Source of the DNA: Pseudomonadota bacterium
Lineage (GTDB): Bacteria > Pseudomonadota > Gammaproteobacteria > Steroidobacterales > Woeseiaceae
Direction of reading: 5' to 3'
DNA length: 64,000 nucleotides
NCBI GenBank assembly: GCA_022572185.1
Contig: JACZWL010000007.1
Span: forward strand, 1-64,000
The position numbers and the translations under genes were made by a program. Of the stretch, positions 7,815 through 16,140 are shown piece after piece; within the stretch, counting starts at the first letter, position 1, and every line of letters begins with the position of its first letter. The notes under the pieces are model-generated. The model searched no databases, had not been told where the DNA came from, and worked only from the letters and a program-made list of their open reading frames with translations.

Positions 7815-10611
7815 CTTCACTGCGCTCCAGTTTTGCGTAGCGGGCTGGCATCAGGCGTGCCATCGCTGCAAAACTCTTCTGAACCCACTCGTCAAATACG
7901 CCCTCGGCCGCCCGGTCCGTGTTCACCCGAAACAGATCGATCGCTTTTTCCTCAAATGGATAGGCCTGCTCCTCGAGCAAAATGTCGTATTGCTCCAGCG
8001 CATCGGCATCCAGGTCGGACGGGCGCTCGGATTCCATCAGATCGCTGCCGAACTGCTGGTAAACCTCTCCGAGGTGATACGTTGCCGCGGTGGTCACTTC
8101 GGCAACCCCGTATTCTGCGGCATCACCGTAGACTCTGAGGACGTCCTCCATCAGGGCTTTCTTGAGCTTCAGGCTGTCGGCAAGGGGCTGCGACATCTTC
8201 ATCGCGAGGAAACTTCGCCGAACCGGCTCGGCCAATTCGAGCGATGCTTTGGCGGCCAGGTATTTCGTGCGATCCGAACGCTGCGAGCCCGCAGCAGCAT
8301 CGATCCGCACGAGATCTTTCAGACGTTCGGTGCGTGCATGCTGGTCTCCGCTGGCCTCGGCGAGCTCCAGCAGACGGTAGCGTGCTTCGATCGATTCGGA
8401 GATCGGGTTCGGGTAGCGAGCTACGATATTTTCGAGGACAATTTGTTCGCGACCGACATGCGCGCTGTCTTTGTAAAGCTCGGAGGCCCTCCAGAGCGCT
8501 TCACGGCGCACTGCCGCACTGCTGCCGGGTGCCTCGGCAATACGTTCGAATTCGCCTGCGGCCTTGACCATGCGTCCGGACTCGAGATAAGTGACCGCAA
8601 GCTTCTGAGTTACCTCTTCTGCAAATTCGCTGTCAGGATAGTCGCGACGGAAATCCTCAAGCACTGCCGATGCGCGGTCCCAGGACTGAAGATTAATAAG
8701 TGCCGCCGCCGCATCGTATTCCGCCGTCGAACGGATGTCGGCATCCGGCACGACCTGGCCGACACGCTGGAAGTGCACGACCGCTGTCTCGAGATCGCCG
8801 GCGTCCCTGGCCTGCTCACCCTGTTTGTATATAGAAGACGCGATGCGGTCTTTGATCTCCCGATGGGCTTGCGCATCTTCGGTGGCTGTAAGCGGCTGCA
8901 AGCGATAATAGGCGGTCTCCGCCGCGACGAAGTTGTTCAGGTCGAATTGCGAATGCGCGATCACGGACCAGGCAGTTCGGGCCAGCGGCTTCCTGACCGG
9001 GGGCTGTTTGGCGACCACCGTTTGACCGACGGCAATGGCGAGATCGAACTGTTTTTGCCTGAACAGGTCTTCGGCGATGGTCGTCAGCACAGCGCCGGAC
9101 TCGGGATGTTGGGGATAGCTGTCGGCAAATTTCAGGCCGCTGTCGAGATATTGCTGGTGCCACGCAGTCTTCTCAGCACCTTGCAGGCTCTCTTCATGCT
9201 TGCGGTATGAAAGAATCGCAGCATAGGCCGCCTCACTCGAATGCGCATGCACCGGGTAATCGTAGGCGGTACGTTCATATTCGACCGTAGCCTCGTAAAA
9301 GTCTTCGCTTTCAAACAAGATTTCGGCCAGCAGGAAGTTGGTGTTGACGCTGTCAGGCTCCCCGGGGAAGTAGGCCAGGTACTTGCGGTACCAGTTGGCT
9401 GCTTCCTGGTAGTCGCTGCGCTTGCGGTTTTTCTGTGCCTCGGCATGGTAGTACTGCGCGAGGTCGTTCAGGTTCGCTTTCAGGTGGGCTGCAACGGCCC
9501 TGTTCTGCTCCGGTGGATTGCGATCCCAGAACGGGCTGTCCAACCCGTAGCGATCGACGTAACGCTTCTTGCCCTCGAGAACGAGTGTCGGGAACTCGCC
9601 ACGCTTGTAGGCCTCGATGACCTCGACCTGCATGAGCGGCGACTTCGGATGATAAGGCTCCCGCTCGACGAACGCCTCGTAGGTCATGGCGGCATCGACA
9701 AAGCGCTCCTTCTCGAGATACAGGTCGCCGAGATTCATATAAATGACGTACCCGTACTCGGGATTGCCGCGCTGGCCCAGGTAATCGTTAATGCTTTCCG
9801 CAGCGTCCATGTACGAAAAGCTGATGCTCAGGACGCGAAACGTGTCTTCGACCAGTTCCCTTTCTGCGCGGCTTAGCGCTTCAAGGCGGTCGTCGCCGTC
9901 CTTTAGCTCGATGTTGGCGACTTTTCGATCCAGCAGTTCGAAGAACGGATCCAGGCTTTCTTCGTGCAGGGCCAGCTTGAACTTCGACCAGCCAAGTTTG
10001 TAAAGCGACTGCTCATAGAAACGCGATGCATTGCCGTAGTCGACAACTGCCTGATACGCAGCCTCGGCATCGATGTAATTTTTCCTGAGGAAGAGCATTT
10101 CACCGCGGCGGAATTGCACTTCGTCGATGTTTGCAGTCCGCGGATAACGCTCAACGAGCTCGTTCACCACCTCCAGCGCATCATCGGTCTTGCCGGAAAT
10201 CTCGTAGGCCCGGGCAAGTTGATAAAGAACCGTGTCGTTCCTGCGATAGTCGGGATAAGTCTCAAGCAACTCGAGAAAAAGCGAGACTGCGCTCTCGAAA
10301 CGCGCAATGTCGAGCGCCTCGATATTGCTCGCCAGCTGTTGGACCTCGGTTGCTTCGAGCTCGAGGTCGGCGAGCCTTCGCATGGCTTCGGCCCTGAGAT
10401 CCGGATCGTCCGAAACCAGATCGAGAAATGCTTTGTAGTTGTCTCGCGCCATTGCGGTGCTGTTGACGATGACCCTGCCGGGGCGCACCTCATAGGTCTT
10501 GCCCTCAAGGCTTTTTATCGTGTCCCGTTTATTCACGCCGGCATCCGCGGCAGTCACCAGCAGGCAGGCAGTCAGGAACAACAACAGGCGGTGGCAGGGC
10601 GCGATGTTCAT
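7792..10611 (-). CDS. Large exported TPR protein, 939 residues (cluster A)
   Basis: A signal peptide (about residues 1-24, ending ADAG) precedes an almost continuous series of TPR-type helical repeats to the C-terminus, for example FESAVSLFLELLETYPDYRRND and DAAMTYEAFVEREPYHPKSP. The many repeats spaced about 35-45 residues resemble the YbgF/BamD style of outer-membrane-associated repeat proteins. It probably forms a long periplasmic scaffold. The start codon overlaps the stop of the upstream gene (ATGA), indicating translational coupling. I cannot name a specific family. Confidence 0.88.
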   Translation of the reverse strand: MNIAPCHRLLLFLTACLLVTAADAGVNKRDTIKSLEGKTYEVRPGRVIVNSTAMARDNYKAFLDLVSDDPDLRAEAMRRLADLELEATEVQQLASNIEALDIARFESAVSLFLELLETYPDYRRNDTVLYQLARAYEISGKTDDALEVVNELVERYPRTANIDEVQFRRGEMLFLRKNYIDAEAAYQAVVDYGNASRFYEQSLYKLGWSKFKLALHEESLDPFFELLDRKVANIELKDGDDRLEALSRAERELVEDTFRVLSISFSYMDAAESINDYLGQRGNPEYGYVIYMNLGDLYLEKERFVDAAMTYEAFVEREPYHPKSPLMQVEVIEAYKRGEFPTLVLEGKKRYVDRYGLDSPFWDRNPPEQNRAVAAHLKANLNDLAQYYHAEAQKNRKRSDYQEAANWYRKYLAYFPGEPDSVNTNFLLAEILFESEDFYEATVEYERTAYDYPVHAHSSEAAYAAILSYRKHEESLQGAEKTAWHQQYLDSGLKFADSYPQHPESGAVLTTIAEDLFRQKQFDLAIAVGQTVVAKQPPVRKPLARTAWSVIAHSQFDLNNFVAAETAYYRLQPLTATEDAQAHREIKDRIASSIYKQGEQARDAGDLETAVVHFQRVGQVVPDADIRSTAEYDAAAALINLQSWDRASAVLEDFRRDYPDSEFAEEVTQKLAVTYLESGRMVKAAGEFERIAEAPGSSAAVRREALWRASELYKDSAHVGREQIVLENIVARYPNPISESIEARYRLLELAEASGDQHARTERLKDLVRIDAAAGSQRSDRTKYLAAKASLELAEPVRRSFLAMKMSQPLADSLKLKKALMEDVLRVYGDAAEYGVAEVTTAATYHLGEVYQQFGSDLMESERPSDLDADALEQYDILLEEQAYPFEEKAIDLFRVNTDRAAEGVFDEWVQKSFAAMARLMPARYAKLERSEDVVTTLF

Positions 10612-12485
10612 TGCGACACGTCCCCCACGGTCGTTGCCGACAAGTCGTAAATGGCCGCGAGCGCAAAGCGGGCCTGTACGGAGTAGGTGTTGAGACGCTG
10701 TTTCTGGGCCCGCAGCTCATCAACCGCAATCGACTGCAGGAATGTTCTCTGCCGCTTCATCGCAGACTCTACGCGCGATTTCAGCGCCTCAATTCGCGGC
10801 TTCAGGCCGCCCACCCGGCCACCGAAATCATTGAACATCAAGGGTTCATTACGCATCGCCTCGTCGACGTTGCGCCTTGCGCGCTGCGTCTCGACGAGGG
10901 CCTGCCCCGTGTCCTGTAGATCTCTGCGGATTTTCCAGAGGCGCGCTTTGAATTCTTTATCCAGATTCCATCGCAACACGCCTTTCAATAATCTGATCTT
11001 GTCGCGGACTTCCCGGGCTTCGGGAATATCGGCAGCCAGCGCCGGGGTGCGCTCAAGCGCCGTAATCTCACCCCACAGTTCGAATTCGTGTGCTGTCGCA
11101 AGAGCGAGAGAATCCCCGCTTTGCTCGACGCCGTTGAGCCTGGCGTCAAACTCGAGCTTTCGATTTACCATGCCCTCGATATCCGCTCTCGCAAGACTGC
11201 CTTCGATTCTTGGCAGCCTCTCACTGTATGCGAGCTCGCGCGTCTCGAGCATGTTGCGATAGACGTCGATGTTCTTTTGCCACTCCTCGAGATTGCGGTG
11301 CAGGTAAACAAGATCGCGGTAGTTCTTCAGACCTTCCTGAAATGAGTGGGTAGCAAGCAGATGGAACAGGTATCGCGCCTCGGGGCCTTCGGGCAGCTCC
11401 TCGAGTTTCCAGTACCAGCCGGTTGTCTCCAGCGGATTCTGGACGAGGAATTCATCGAGCAACGCACCGGTTTCGATATGATTTATTGTTCGGTCGATCC
11501 GATTCATCTCTTCATAAAAAGCCTCGACCGCGTTCAGGTAGTGATCGGCCGATTGATTGATGGCTTCGAGTTTCGCCATCGCATAGGGAATCGCCAGCAT
11601 GGATTCCTGCACGGCCGAGTCCAGCAGATCGCGGCTGCGGAGCTCCATCCATGGCACGAGTGCCCGGCGGAAGTTATTGATCTCGGCGTCGGCCCAGCCC
11701 ATACCCAGCAGTGCCTTGTTCGAGAAAGGACCGGCCAGGCGAACCCGCTGCAACGGCGGTTTCGCCGCCAACGGCTGGCCATCCTGCAGAAAGGCATAGC
11801 CAAGGGCCAGATTCGCTTTGTCCCGCAGGGCGCTGAGTTCCTCGTTATCGGGGTCGAGCTTGCCGAGATCATCCAGTATCTGTACGGCCGCGGTCACCCG
11901 CCCGCTGCGAACCATTGCAACACCCAGATTGAATTTGGCGTAGCTGGCCCACTCGGTTTTGTCCTTCCATCCCTGCAGCAGAGCGATTGCCCGATCATAT
12001 TCGCCCTCGTCGATCAGTATTTGCGCCTGCAGCATATGGCGTTCTGATTCAAGCGCATCCGGCAAGTCGCTTTGGATGTTGTTCAACGCGTGCTGTGATT
12101 CGGTGAGATATCCGCGCTGGTGCCAGATCTTCGCCAGGAAAAACCAGGTCCGGTCGCGAATCTCGGGGTCGACGTTATTGGCGAGCAGGCGCTCGAAAAT
12201 CTCCGCGGCATACAAATGGTGCCCATAGGACAAATAAAGTCCGCCGAGAAGAAGCTCGGCTTCGTCACCGTTGTTTTCGAGTTGCGATTGCTGCTGCGCA
12301 GCCAACAGTCTTACGATAGCCGGGAAATACTTGCCCTGATAGAAATAGAACAGTATTTCGCCGTAGTGCGCATCTTTGACGACGATAGGTTCAGCATCAC
12401 CGCCCGCAGCTTGACTTTGATGCAGAGGTGTCGCCACTGCAATGAAAACCCATAGAGTGGCTATTTTGGCGAAGCGAGCGATCAA
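10608..12485 (-). CDS. Exported TPR/helical-repeat protein, 625 residues (cluster A)
   Basis: A signal peptide (about 1-26, ending SQAAG) is followed by degenerate TPR units in the first 300 residues (YGEILFYFYQGKYFPAIVRLLAA, LSYGHHLYAAEIFERLLANN, YDRAIALLQGW) and then a long alpha-helical, probably coiled-coil part (RALVETQRARRNVDEAM and IEALKSRVESAMKRQRTFLQ). It is periplasmic and pairs with the larger TPR protein encoded next, whose ATG overlaps this gene's stop. It lies four bases after the first gene of the operon. The function is likely structural; no enzyme motif is visible. Confidence 0.88.
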   Translation of the reverse strand: MIARFAKIATLWVFIAVATPLHQSQAAGGDAEPIVVKDAHYGEILFYFYQGKYFPAIVRLLAAQQQSQLENNGDEAELLLGGLYLSYGHHLYAAEIFERLLANNVDPEIRDRTWFFLAKIWHQRGYLTESQHALNNIQSDLPDALESERHMLQAQILIDEGEYDRAIALLQGWKDKTEWASYAKFNLGVAMVRSGRVTAAVQILDDLGKLDPDNEELSALRDKANLALGYAFLQDGQPLAAKPPLQRVRLAGPFSNKALLGMGWADAEINNFRRALVPWMELRSRDLLDSAVQESMLAIPYAMAKLEAINQSADHYLNAVEAFYEEMNRIDRTINHIETGALLDEFLVQNPLETTGWYWKLEELPEGPEARYLFHLLATHSFQEGLKNYRDLVYLHRNLEEWQKNIDVYRNMLETRELAYSERLPRIEGSLARADIEGMVNRKLEFDARLNGVEQSGDSLALATAHEFELWGEITALERTPALAADIPEAREVRDKIRLLKGVLRWNLDKEFKARLWKIRRDLQDTGQALVETQRARRNVDEAMRNEPLMFNDFGGRVGGLKPRIEALKSRVESAMKRQRTFLQSIAVDELRAQKQRLNTYSVQARFALAAIYDLSATTVGDVSQ

Positions 12486-12488
12486 CGA

Positions 12489-13094
12489 TCACTCCCATTC
12501 CTTGATCACGAATTCGGGCTGTTGCTTTTTGACTCTGTCAGTGATTTCTAGCTCAAGGTACTTCGCCCCGATTCCTTTGTTGAAGCTCATCGTTGCGCCG
12601 CGGCGGTAATCGCGGAAATGCGGGCCCTTGCCGGTGAAGATGGCAATCAACTCGTGGTCACCCGTCTTGAGGTTTCCCATGTGGACTCGGTGAACGCCAC
12701 CGCGCAGCAAGGCACCGACCTCGCGTTCGGTATAGAGGTAATTCGCAACCTCCTTGCCGTCGATTTTCAGATTGACGGAATCCAGGTCGAAGTACTCGCC
12801 AACGTCCATCGAGATAAAGAGTGCGACCTGCGAATTGGCCGGGAACAACAACTCTTCTTCGAGCAGGAAAAGGTCGCGGTTGAGATCGAGGACCTCTTTC
12901 TTCAGGGACTGGACCTCCGCGTCCAGGCCGCGAAATTGCTGGCGTTCCCGGGCCGCATCCGCTGCAGCCGACTGCGACATCGCGAGCACCGTATCGGAGT
13001 CCAGGGGTACGGCATCCTGGGCATTGGCCATAGCAGAAACTGCGATCCACGTTATGCAGATCGCTGCGATACTGACACGCTCTGATCTTGTCAC
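12489..13094 (-). CDS. Exported coiled-coil protein, first gene of cluster A
   Basis: A 201-residue protein. I place the start at a GTG (13094) because AGGAGAGGAAGG lies directly upstream and a proper signal peptide then follows (ending ANAQ); a longer reading upstream would add a basic, low-quality extension. A short coiled coil (about 45-70, QQFRGLDAEVQSLKKEVLDLNRD) precedes a beta-rich domain (VALFISMDVGEYFDLDSVNLKIDGKEVANYLYTE, VHRVHMGNLKTGDHELIAIFTG), which resembles an Ig- or PEGA-like fold. No known function. It leads the operon that encodes the ExbB/ExbD/TonB-like proteins. Confidence 0.8.
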   Translation of the reverse strand: MTRSERVSIAAICITWIAVSAMANAQDAVPLDSDTVLAMSQSAAADAARERQQFRGLDAEVQSLKKEVLDLNRDLFLLEEELLFPANSQVALFISMDVGEYFDLDSVNLKIDGKEVANYLYTEREVGALLRGGVHRVHMGNLKTGDHELIAIFTGKGPHFRDYRRGATMSFNKGIGAKYLELEITDRVKKQQPEFVIKEWE

Positions 13095-13185
13095 CCTTCC
13101 TCTCCTGGCCGCCCTTCCAGCCCTGGCAAAAGTTGTCCCCGGACGCGGCGCAGTCTTGCTGCGACCCGCGCATTCCATTCCTCGT

Positions 13186-13683
13186 TTACTCTCGTAGCAA
13201 TGAACGAATCTCGTTCAGGTATTTCTGCTCATATCCCGGCTTGTAACCGTAATGAATGTGACGCACCGTGCCTTCGCGATCGAGCAGAATGGTCATCGGC
13301 ATGGCCTCTACTTCGTAAAGTTTGCTGACTTTCTTTTCCTCGTCGAAAAGCACCGGGAAGCGAACGCCGAGTTCCTTGACCATCGCCATCGCCCGACGGG
13401 AATCGTCGTCGATGTTGACGCCGAGCAAACTGAAGCCGACGCGTTGGTACCGGCCGTACAGTTCGTCCAGCAACGGCATTTCCTGCCGGCACGGTCCGCA
13501 CCAGGTCGCCCAGAAATTAATCATCACGACGTCGCCCCGGTATTCACTCAGACGAAGGTTTTCGCCGGTCGAACTCTTCAATACGAAATCGGGGGCCGTC
13601 TGTCCGGTAAGACCCGACGAAGCCAGGCTGCTGCCCATGAAGATGGATAACACTAGCAAAATGATTCTTAGTCCCTTCATCAT
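13186..13683 (-). CDS. TlpA-family thiol-disulfide oxidoreductase
   Basis: A 165-residue periplasmic thioredoxin-fold protein. The signal peptide or membrane anchor (about 1-23) is followed by APDFVLKSSTGENLRLSEYRG, the redox site WCGPC (Cys62 and Cys65) within MINFWATWCGPCRQEMPLL, and the cis-Pro segment EAMPMTILLD. Such proteins reduce or exchange disulfides in exported substrates, for example during cytochrome c maturation. It sits about 90 bases upstream of cluster A on the same strand and could be co-transcribed with it, but has its own GAGGG ribosome site. The specific partner is unknown. Confidence 0.92.
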   Translation of the reverse strand: MMKGLRIILLVLSIFMGSSLASSGLTGQTAPDFVLKSSTGENLRLSEYRGDVVMINFWATWCGPCRQEMPLLDELYGRYQRVGFSLLGVNIDDDSRRAMAMVKELGVRFPVLFDEEKKVSKLYEVEAMPMTILLDREGTVRHIHYGYKPGYEQKYLNEIRSLLRE

Positions 13684-14353
13684 CCCGTCCCTCTTTTGTC
13701 AGCCACTCCTGCGAAGCAGCACTTCCTCAGACAACGCTCACGCGACCACCCGGAGCCAGGCCCCGCAGGTCAAGAAATCGCTGACCGGCAAATGACACGA
13801 AATCACCCGAAAAACCGCATAACGGTCGGGTCTTGCCGCAGCCCACAAGCGGCGATCGACGCCTCATATCAGTGATCCATGGTGACAGCCGGACCCCGCC
13901 TGGGGCCGTGATGATCGTCACAATTGGCCAGTCCGGCCTGCACGGCTTTCCGTCCTTGAAAAAGCCTTCCTTTGCTGACCGGAACAGCAAGCAGCAGCAA
14001 CCGTCGTCGGCTGGCAAGATCGCTCTTTTTACGTTGTTGACTACGGCCAGGATCGGCCGGATCCACAGAAACCGGGGGCGGACCCACTGCTGTCCCATAA
14101 ACGAATGTTGCAGCGGCTGGAACGAAGTGATTGTATGGGGTTCTACCGAAGTATCTCGCTACGGACATGGGTTGCAAGGCTTGTCTCAGAGACCGTGGCC
14201 CGCAGGGATGCGGGCCCCGAGCCTACATGGACGTACTTGCGGCGTGTCTCTGAGACAAGCCTTGCAACCCATGTCCTTGATCGTGGTACCGGCTGTAGGG
14301 GACAGCAGTGGGGCGGACCCTGCTAATCCGGCAGAAATACGGGTCGAATTCGA
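13684..14353. other. 670-base intergenic region with a nested inverted repeat
   Basis: Open frames here lack any recognisable protein signature and have unlikely composition, so I call none. The right half holds the 112-base inverted repeat listed separately. The promoter of the tlpA gene, and possibly of cluster A, should lie at the left end. The sequence may be the decayed remains of a gene, but I cannot name one. Confidence 0.5.
14164..14275. repeat. Nested palindromic element with 30-base perfect arms
   Basis: Bases 14164-14193 (beginning GACATGGGTTGCAAGGCTTG) are the exact reverse complement of 14246-14275. The 52-base centre contains a second hairpin, GGCCCGC-agggat-GCGGGCC. The element lies between convergently placed apbE 3' end and the tlpA promoter region. 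Its size and perfect arms fit an intergenic REP/MITE-like repeat; it could also stop transcription from apbE, though no U-tract follows. No second copy was seen in this window. Confidence 0.85.
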
Positions 14354-15400
14354 CTATTCGGCGGGCTCAGGTTCGGGCGGCTGTAATCCGTCGGAATAAA
14401 AGAGCCGGCCTGCTGCGTCGATGACGATTCCCTCGTAATCAGGCAGCGTTGCGATCAGCCGCAGGCCACGGTCGACCCCCAGGACGAAAACGGAAGTCGA
14501 CAGTGCGTCAGTCAGCACCGCGTCCGGACCAACAATCGTGGTACTGCGAATACCGCCGGCCGGCTCGCCGGTCATCGGCTCAATGATGTGGTGATAGCGC
14601 TTGCCGTCTTCCTCGAAATATCGCTCGTAGTCCCCGGACGTGGAAATGGCCTCGTCTTCAAGAGGAATCGTCAGGACGACTTCACCTTCGTTTCTCGGAT
14701 CCCGAATACCGACCATGAACGGTTGCCCGCGGCGATCGCCGAGCAAACGCGAATCACCGCCTGCCGTCACAATCCCATGAAGGATTCCCCGGCTCCGAAG
14801 GAGTTTGACCGCTTGCTCGACCGCGTAACCCTTGGCTATGCCGCCAAGATTGATTCTTACGCCGGGCGCCAGGAATTGGACCGTACCTTCAAGGCGGTCG
14901 ACTTCGACCAGCCGGTAGTCGATTCGCTCGAGCCCTTCCTGGATGGTTGCCGCATCGGGCCGTCGCCGCTCCCTGAAATCGTAATACTGGCCGATGCTGT
15001 CGTATGTGATATCGAATGCACCGTGCGTCAGCACCGAGATATCGAGTGAGCGGAGAATCAGATTGATCAATTCATCGCCAGCCACGACTGGCGCATCGGC
15101 CGCACTGCGATTGATTTCCGAAATCTCGCTGCCCTCAATGTAAGTGCTCATCAATGCCTCGATACGTGTAATCTCGGTGAAGGTTTCCTCGACGAGGCTC
15201 ATTCCTTCTTCGGCGTTTTCATGCCACAGGTGCACGCTGATTTCCGTTCCCATCATCGTGCGCGTGTCGCCAAGCCATTCCGCGTACGAAGAACTTGAAA
15301 AACCTGAAATTGCTACCAAAACTGTCGCTAGTGTTACTGTCAGCCAGGGTTTATCCTTGCCGAAACAATGCTTCAACAGGGAGATGCACTGTGACCTCAT
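14354..15400 (-). CDS. apbE: FAD:protein FMN transferase (ApbE)
   Basis: About 348 residues. ApbE attaches FMN to Thr/Ser of target proteins such as NqrB/NqrC or RnfG in the periplasm. Visible signatures are MMGTEISVHLW near the start of the domain, INLGGIAKGYAVEQAVKLLRSRG, GIVTAGGDSRLLG, and HHIIEPMTGEPAGGIRSTTIVGPDAVLTDALST, where the Asp/Thr residues bind Mg2+ and FAD. An N-terminal hydrophobic segment (ending SSSSYAEW) exports it. The ATG at 15400 is chosen because GAGGA lies nine bases upstream; a longer form from 15445 is possible. The start overlaps the divergent lemA start by ten bases. Confidence 0.93.
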   Translation of the reverse strand: MRSQCISLLKHCFGKDKPWLTVTLATVLVAISGFSSSSYAEWLGDTRTMMGTEISVHLWHENAEEGMSLVEETFTEITRIEALMSTYIEGSEISEINRSAADAPVVAGDELINLILRSLDISVLTHGAFDITYDSIGQYYDFRERRRPDAATIQEGLERIDYRLVEVDRLEGTVQFLAPGVRINLGGIAKGYAVEQAVKLLRSRGILHGIVTAGGDSRLLGDRRGQPFMVGIRDPRNEGEVVLTIPLEDEAISTSGDYERYFEEDGKRYHHIIEPMTGEPAGGIRSTTIVGPDAVLTDALSTSVFVLGVDRGLRLIATLPDYEGIVIDAAGRLFYSDGLQPPEPEPAE

Positions 15401-15981
15401 TCGTAATTTTCCTCGCGATAATTGTCGCGCTGATCCTTTATGCAATTGGCATCTACAATAGTCTGGTCAATCTTCGCAATCGCGTCAAAAACGCTTTCGC
15501 GCAAATTGACGTGCAATTGACCCGGCGTTACGACCTGATTCCGAATCTCGTCGAAGCCGTCAAAGGCTACATGAAGCATGAACGTGAAACTCTCGACGCC
15601 GTCATCAGTGCCCGTAATGCTGCCGTATCGAATCTCGAGGCTGCCAAAGCGGACCCGTCCAACGCCGATGCGATAAAGAAACTCGGTGCGGCCGAGGGCC
15701 TCCTTGGCGGCGCGCTCGGACGTCTTTTTGCCCTTTCGGAAGCTTATCCTGATCTGAAAGCAAATCAAAATATGATGCAGTTGCAGGAGGAACTGGCGAG
15801 CACCGAAAACAAGGTGGCGTTCTCGCGCCAGGCCTTTAACGATGCGGTTCTCTCCTATAACAACAAAGCCGAGAATTTCCCCAACACCATCATCGCTGGC
15901 ACATTCCGCTTCGAACTGGCAAGCTTTCTCGAAATCCAGTCGGAAGAGAAGCGCGAAGTTCCGGACGTCGCGTTCACCTGA
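15391..15981 (+). CDS. lemA: LemA family protein
   Basis: A 196-residue protein with an N-terminal transmembrane helix (FVIFLAIIVALILYAIGIYNSLV) and a long helical domain with the LemA hallmarks NLRNRVKNAFAQIDVQLTRRYDLIPNLVEAVKGYMKHE and LQEELASTENKVAFSRQAFNDAVLSYNN. The GTG at 15391 follows a GGGAGA ribosome site and starts exactly before the membrane helix. It is commonly paired with membrane M48 metalloproteases, as here. Its biochemical role is unsettled; it likely supports membrane protein quality control. Confidence 0.95.
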   Translation: MTSFVIFLAIIVALILYAIGIYNSLVNLRNRVKNAFAQIDVQLTRRYDLIPNLVEAVKGYMKHERETLDAVISARNAAVSNLEAAKADPSNADAIKKLGAAEGLLGGALGRLFALSEAYPDLKANQNMMQLQEELASTENKVAFSRQAFNDAVLSYNNKAENFPNTIIAGTFRFELASFLEIQSEEKREVPDVAFT

Positions 15982-16140
15982 GTATGTGTGCGTAATGCGG
16001 GCGATGTTTCGACCATGCGCTTTTCGCCCGTCTGCTTTCGTCACACTTCGACTGGTTGAAGTCAGTCAATGTCAGTCCGCATCGATCGGAACGCTGCTGA
16101 TCATATTGGCAGGCGGACCGGGGCTTTTACTGAATAGAGC

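Noticed and set aside
7405-9210. A 601-codon open frame on the plus strand across the TPR genes
   Set aside because: It is antisense to two well-supported TPR genes with coupled starts and has no recognisable protein features; long antisense frames are common in GC-rich DNA.
13727-14399. Candidate genes in the tlpA-apbE gap
   Set aside because: Frames on both strands have odd composition, no ribosome sites, and overlap the perfect inverted repeat.
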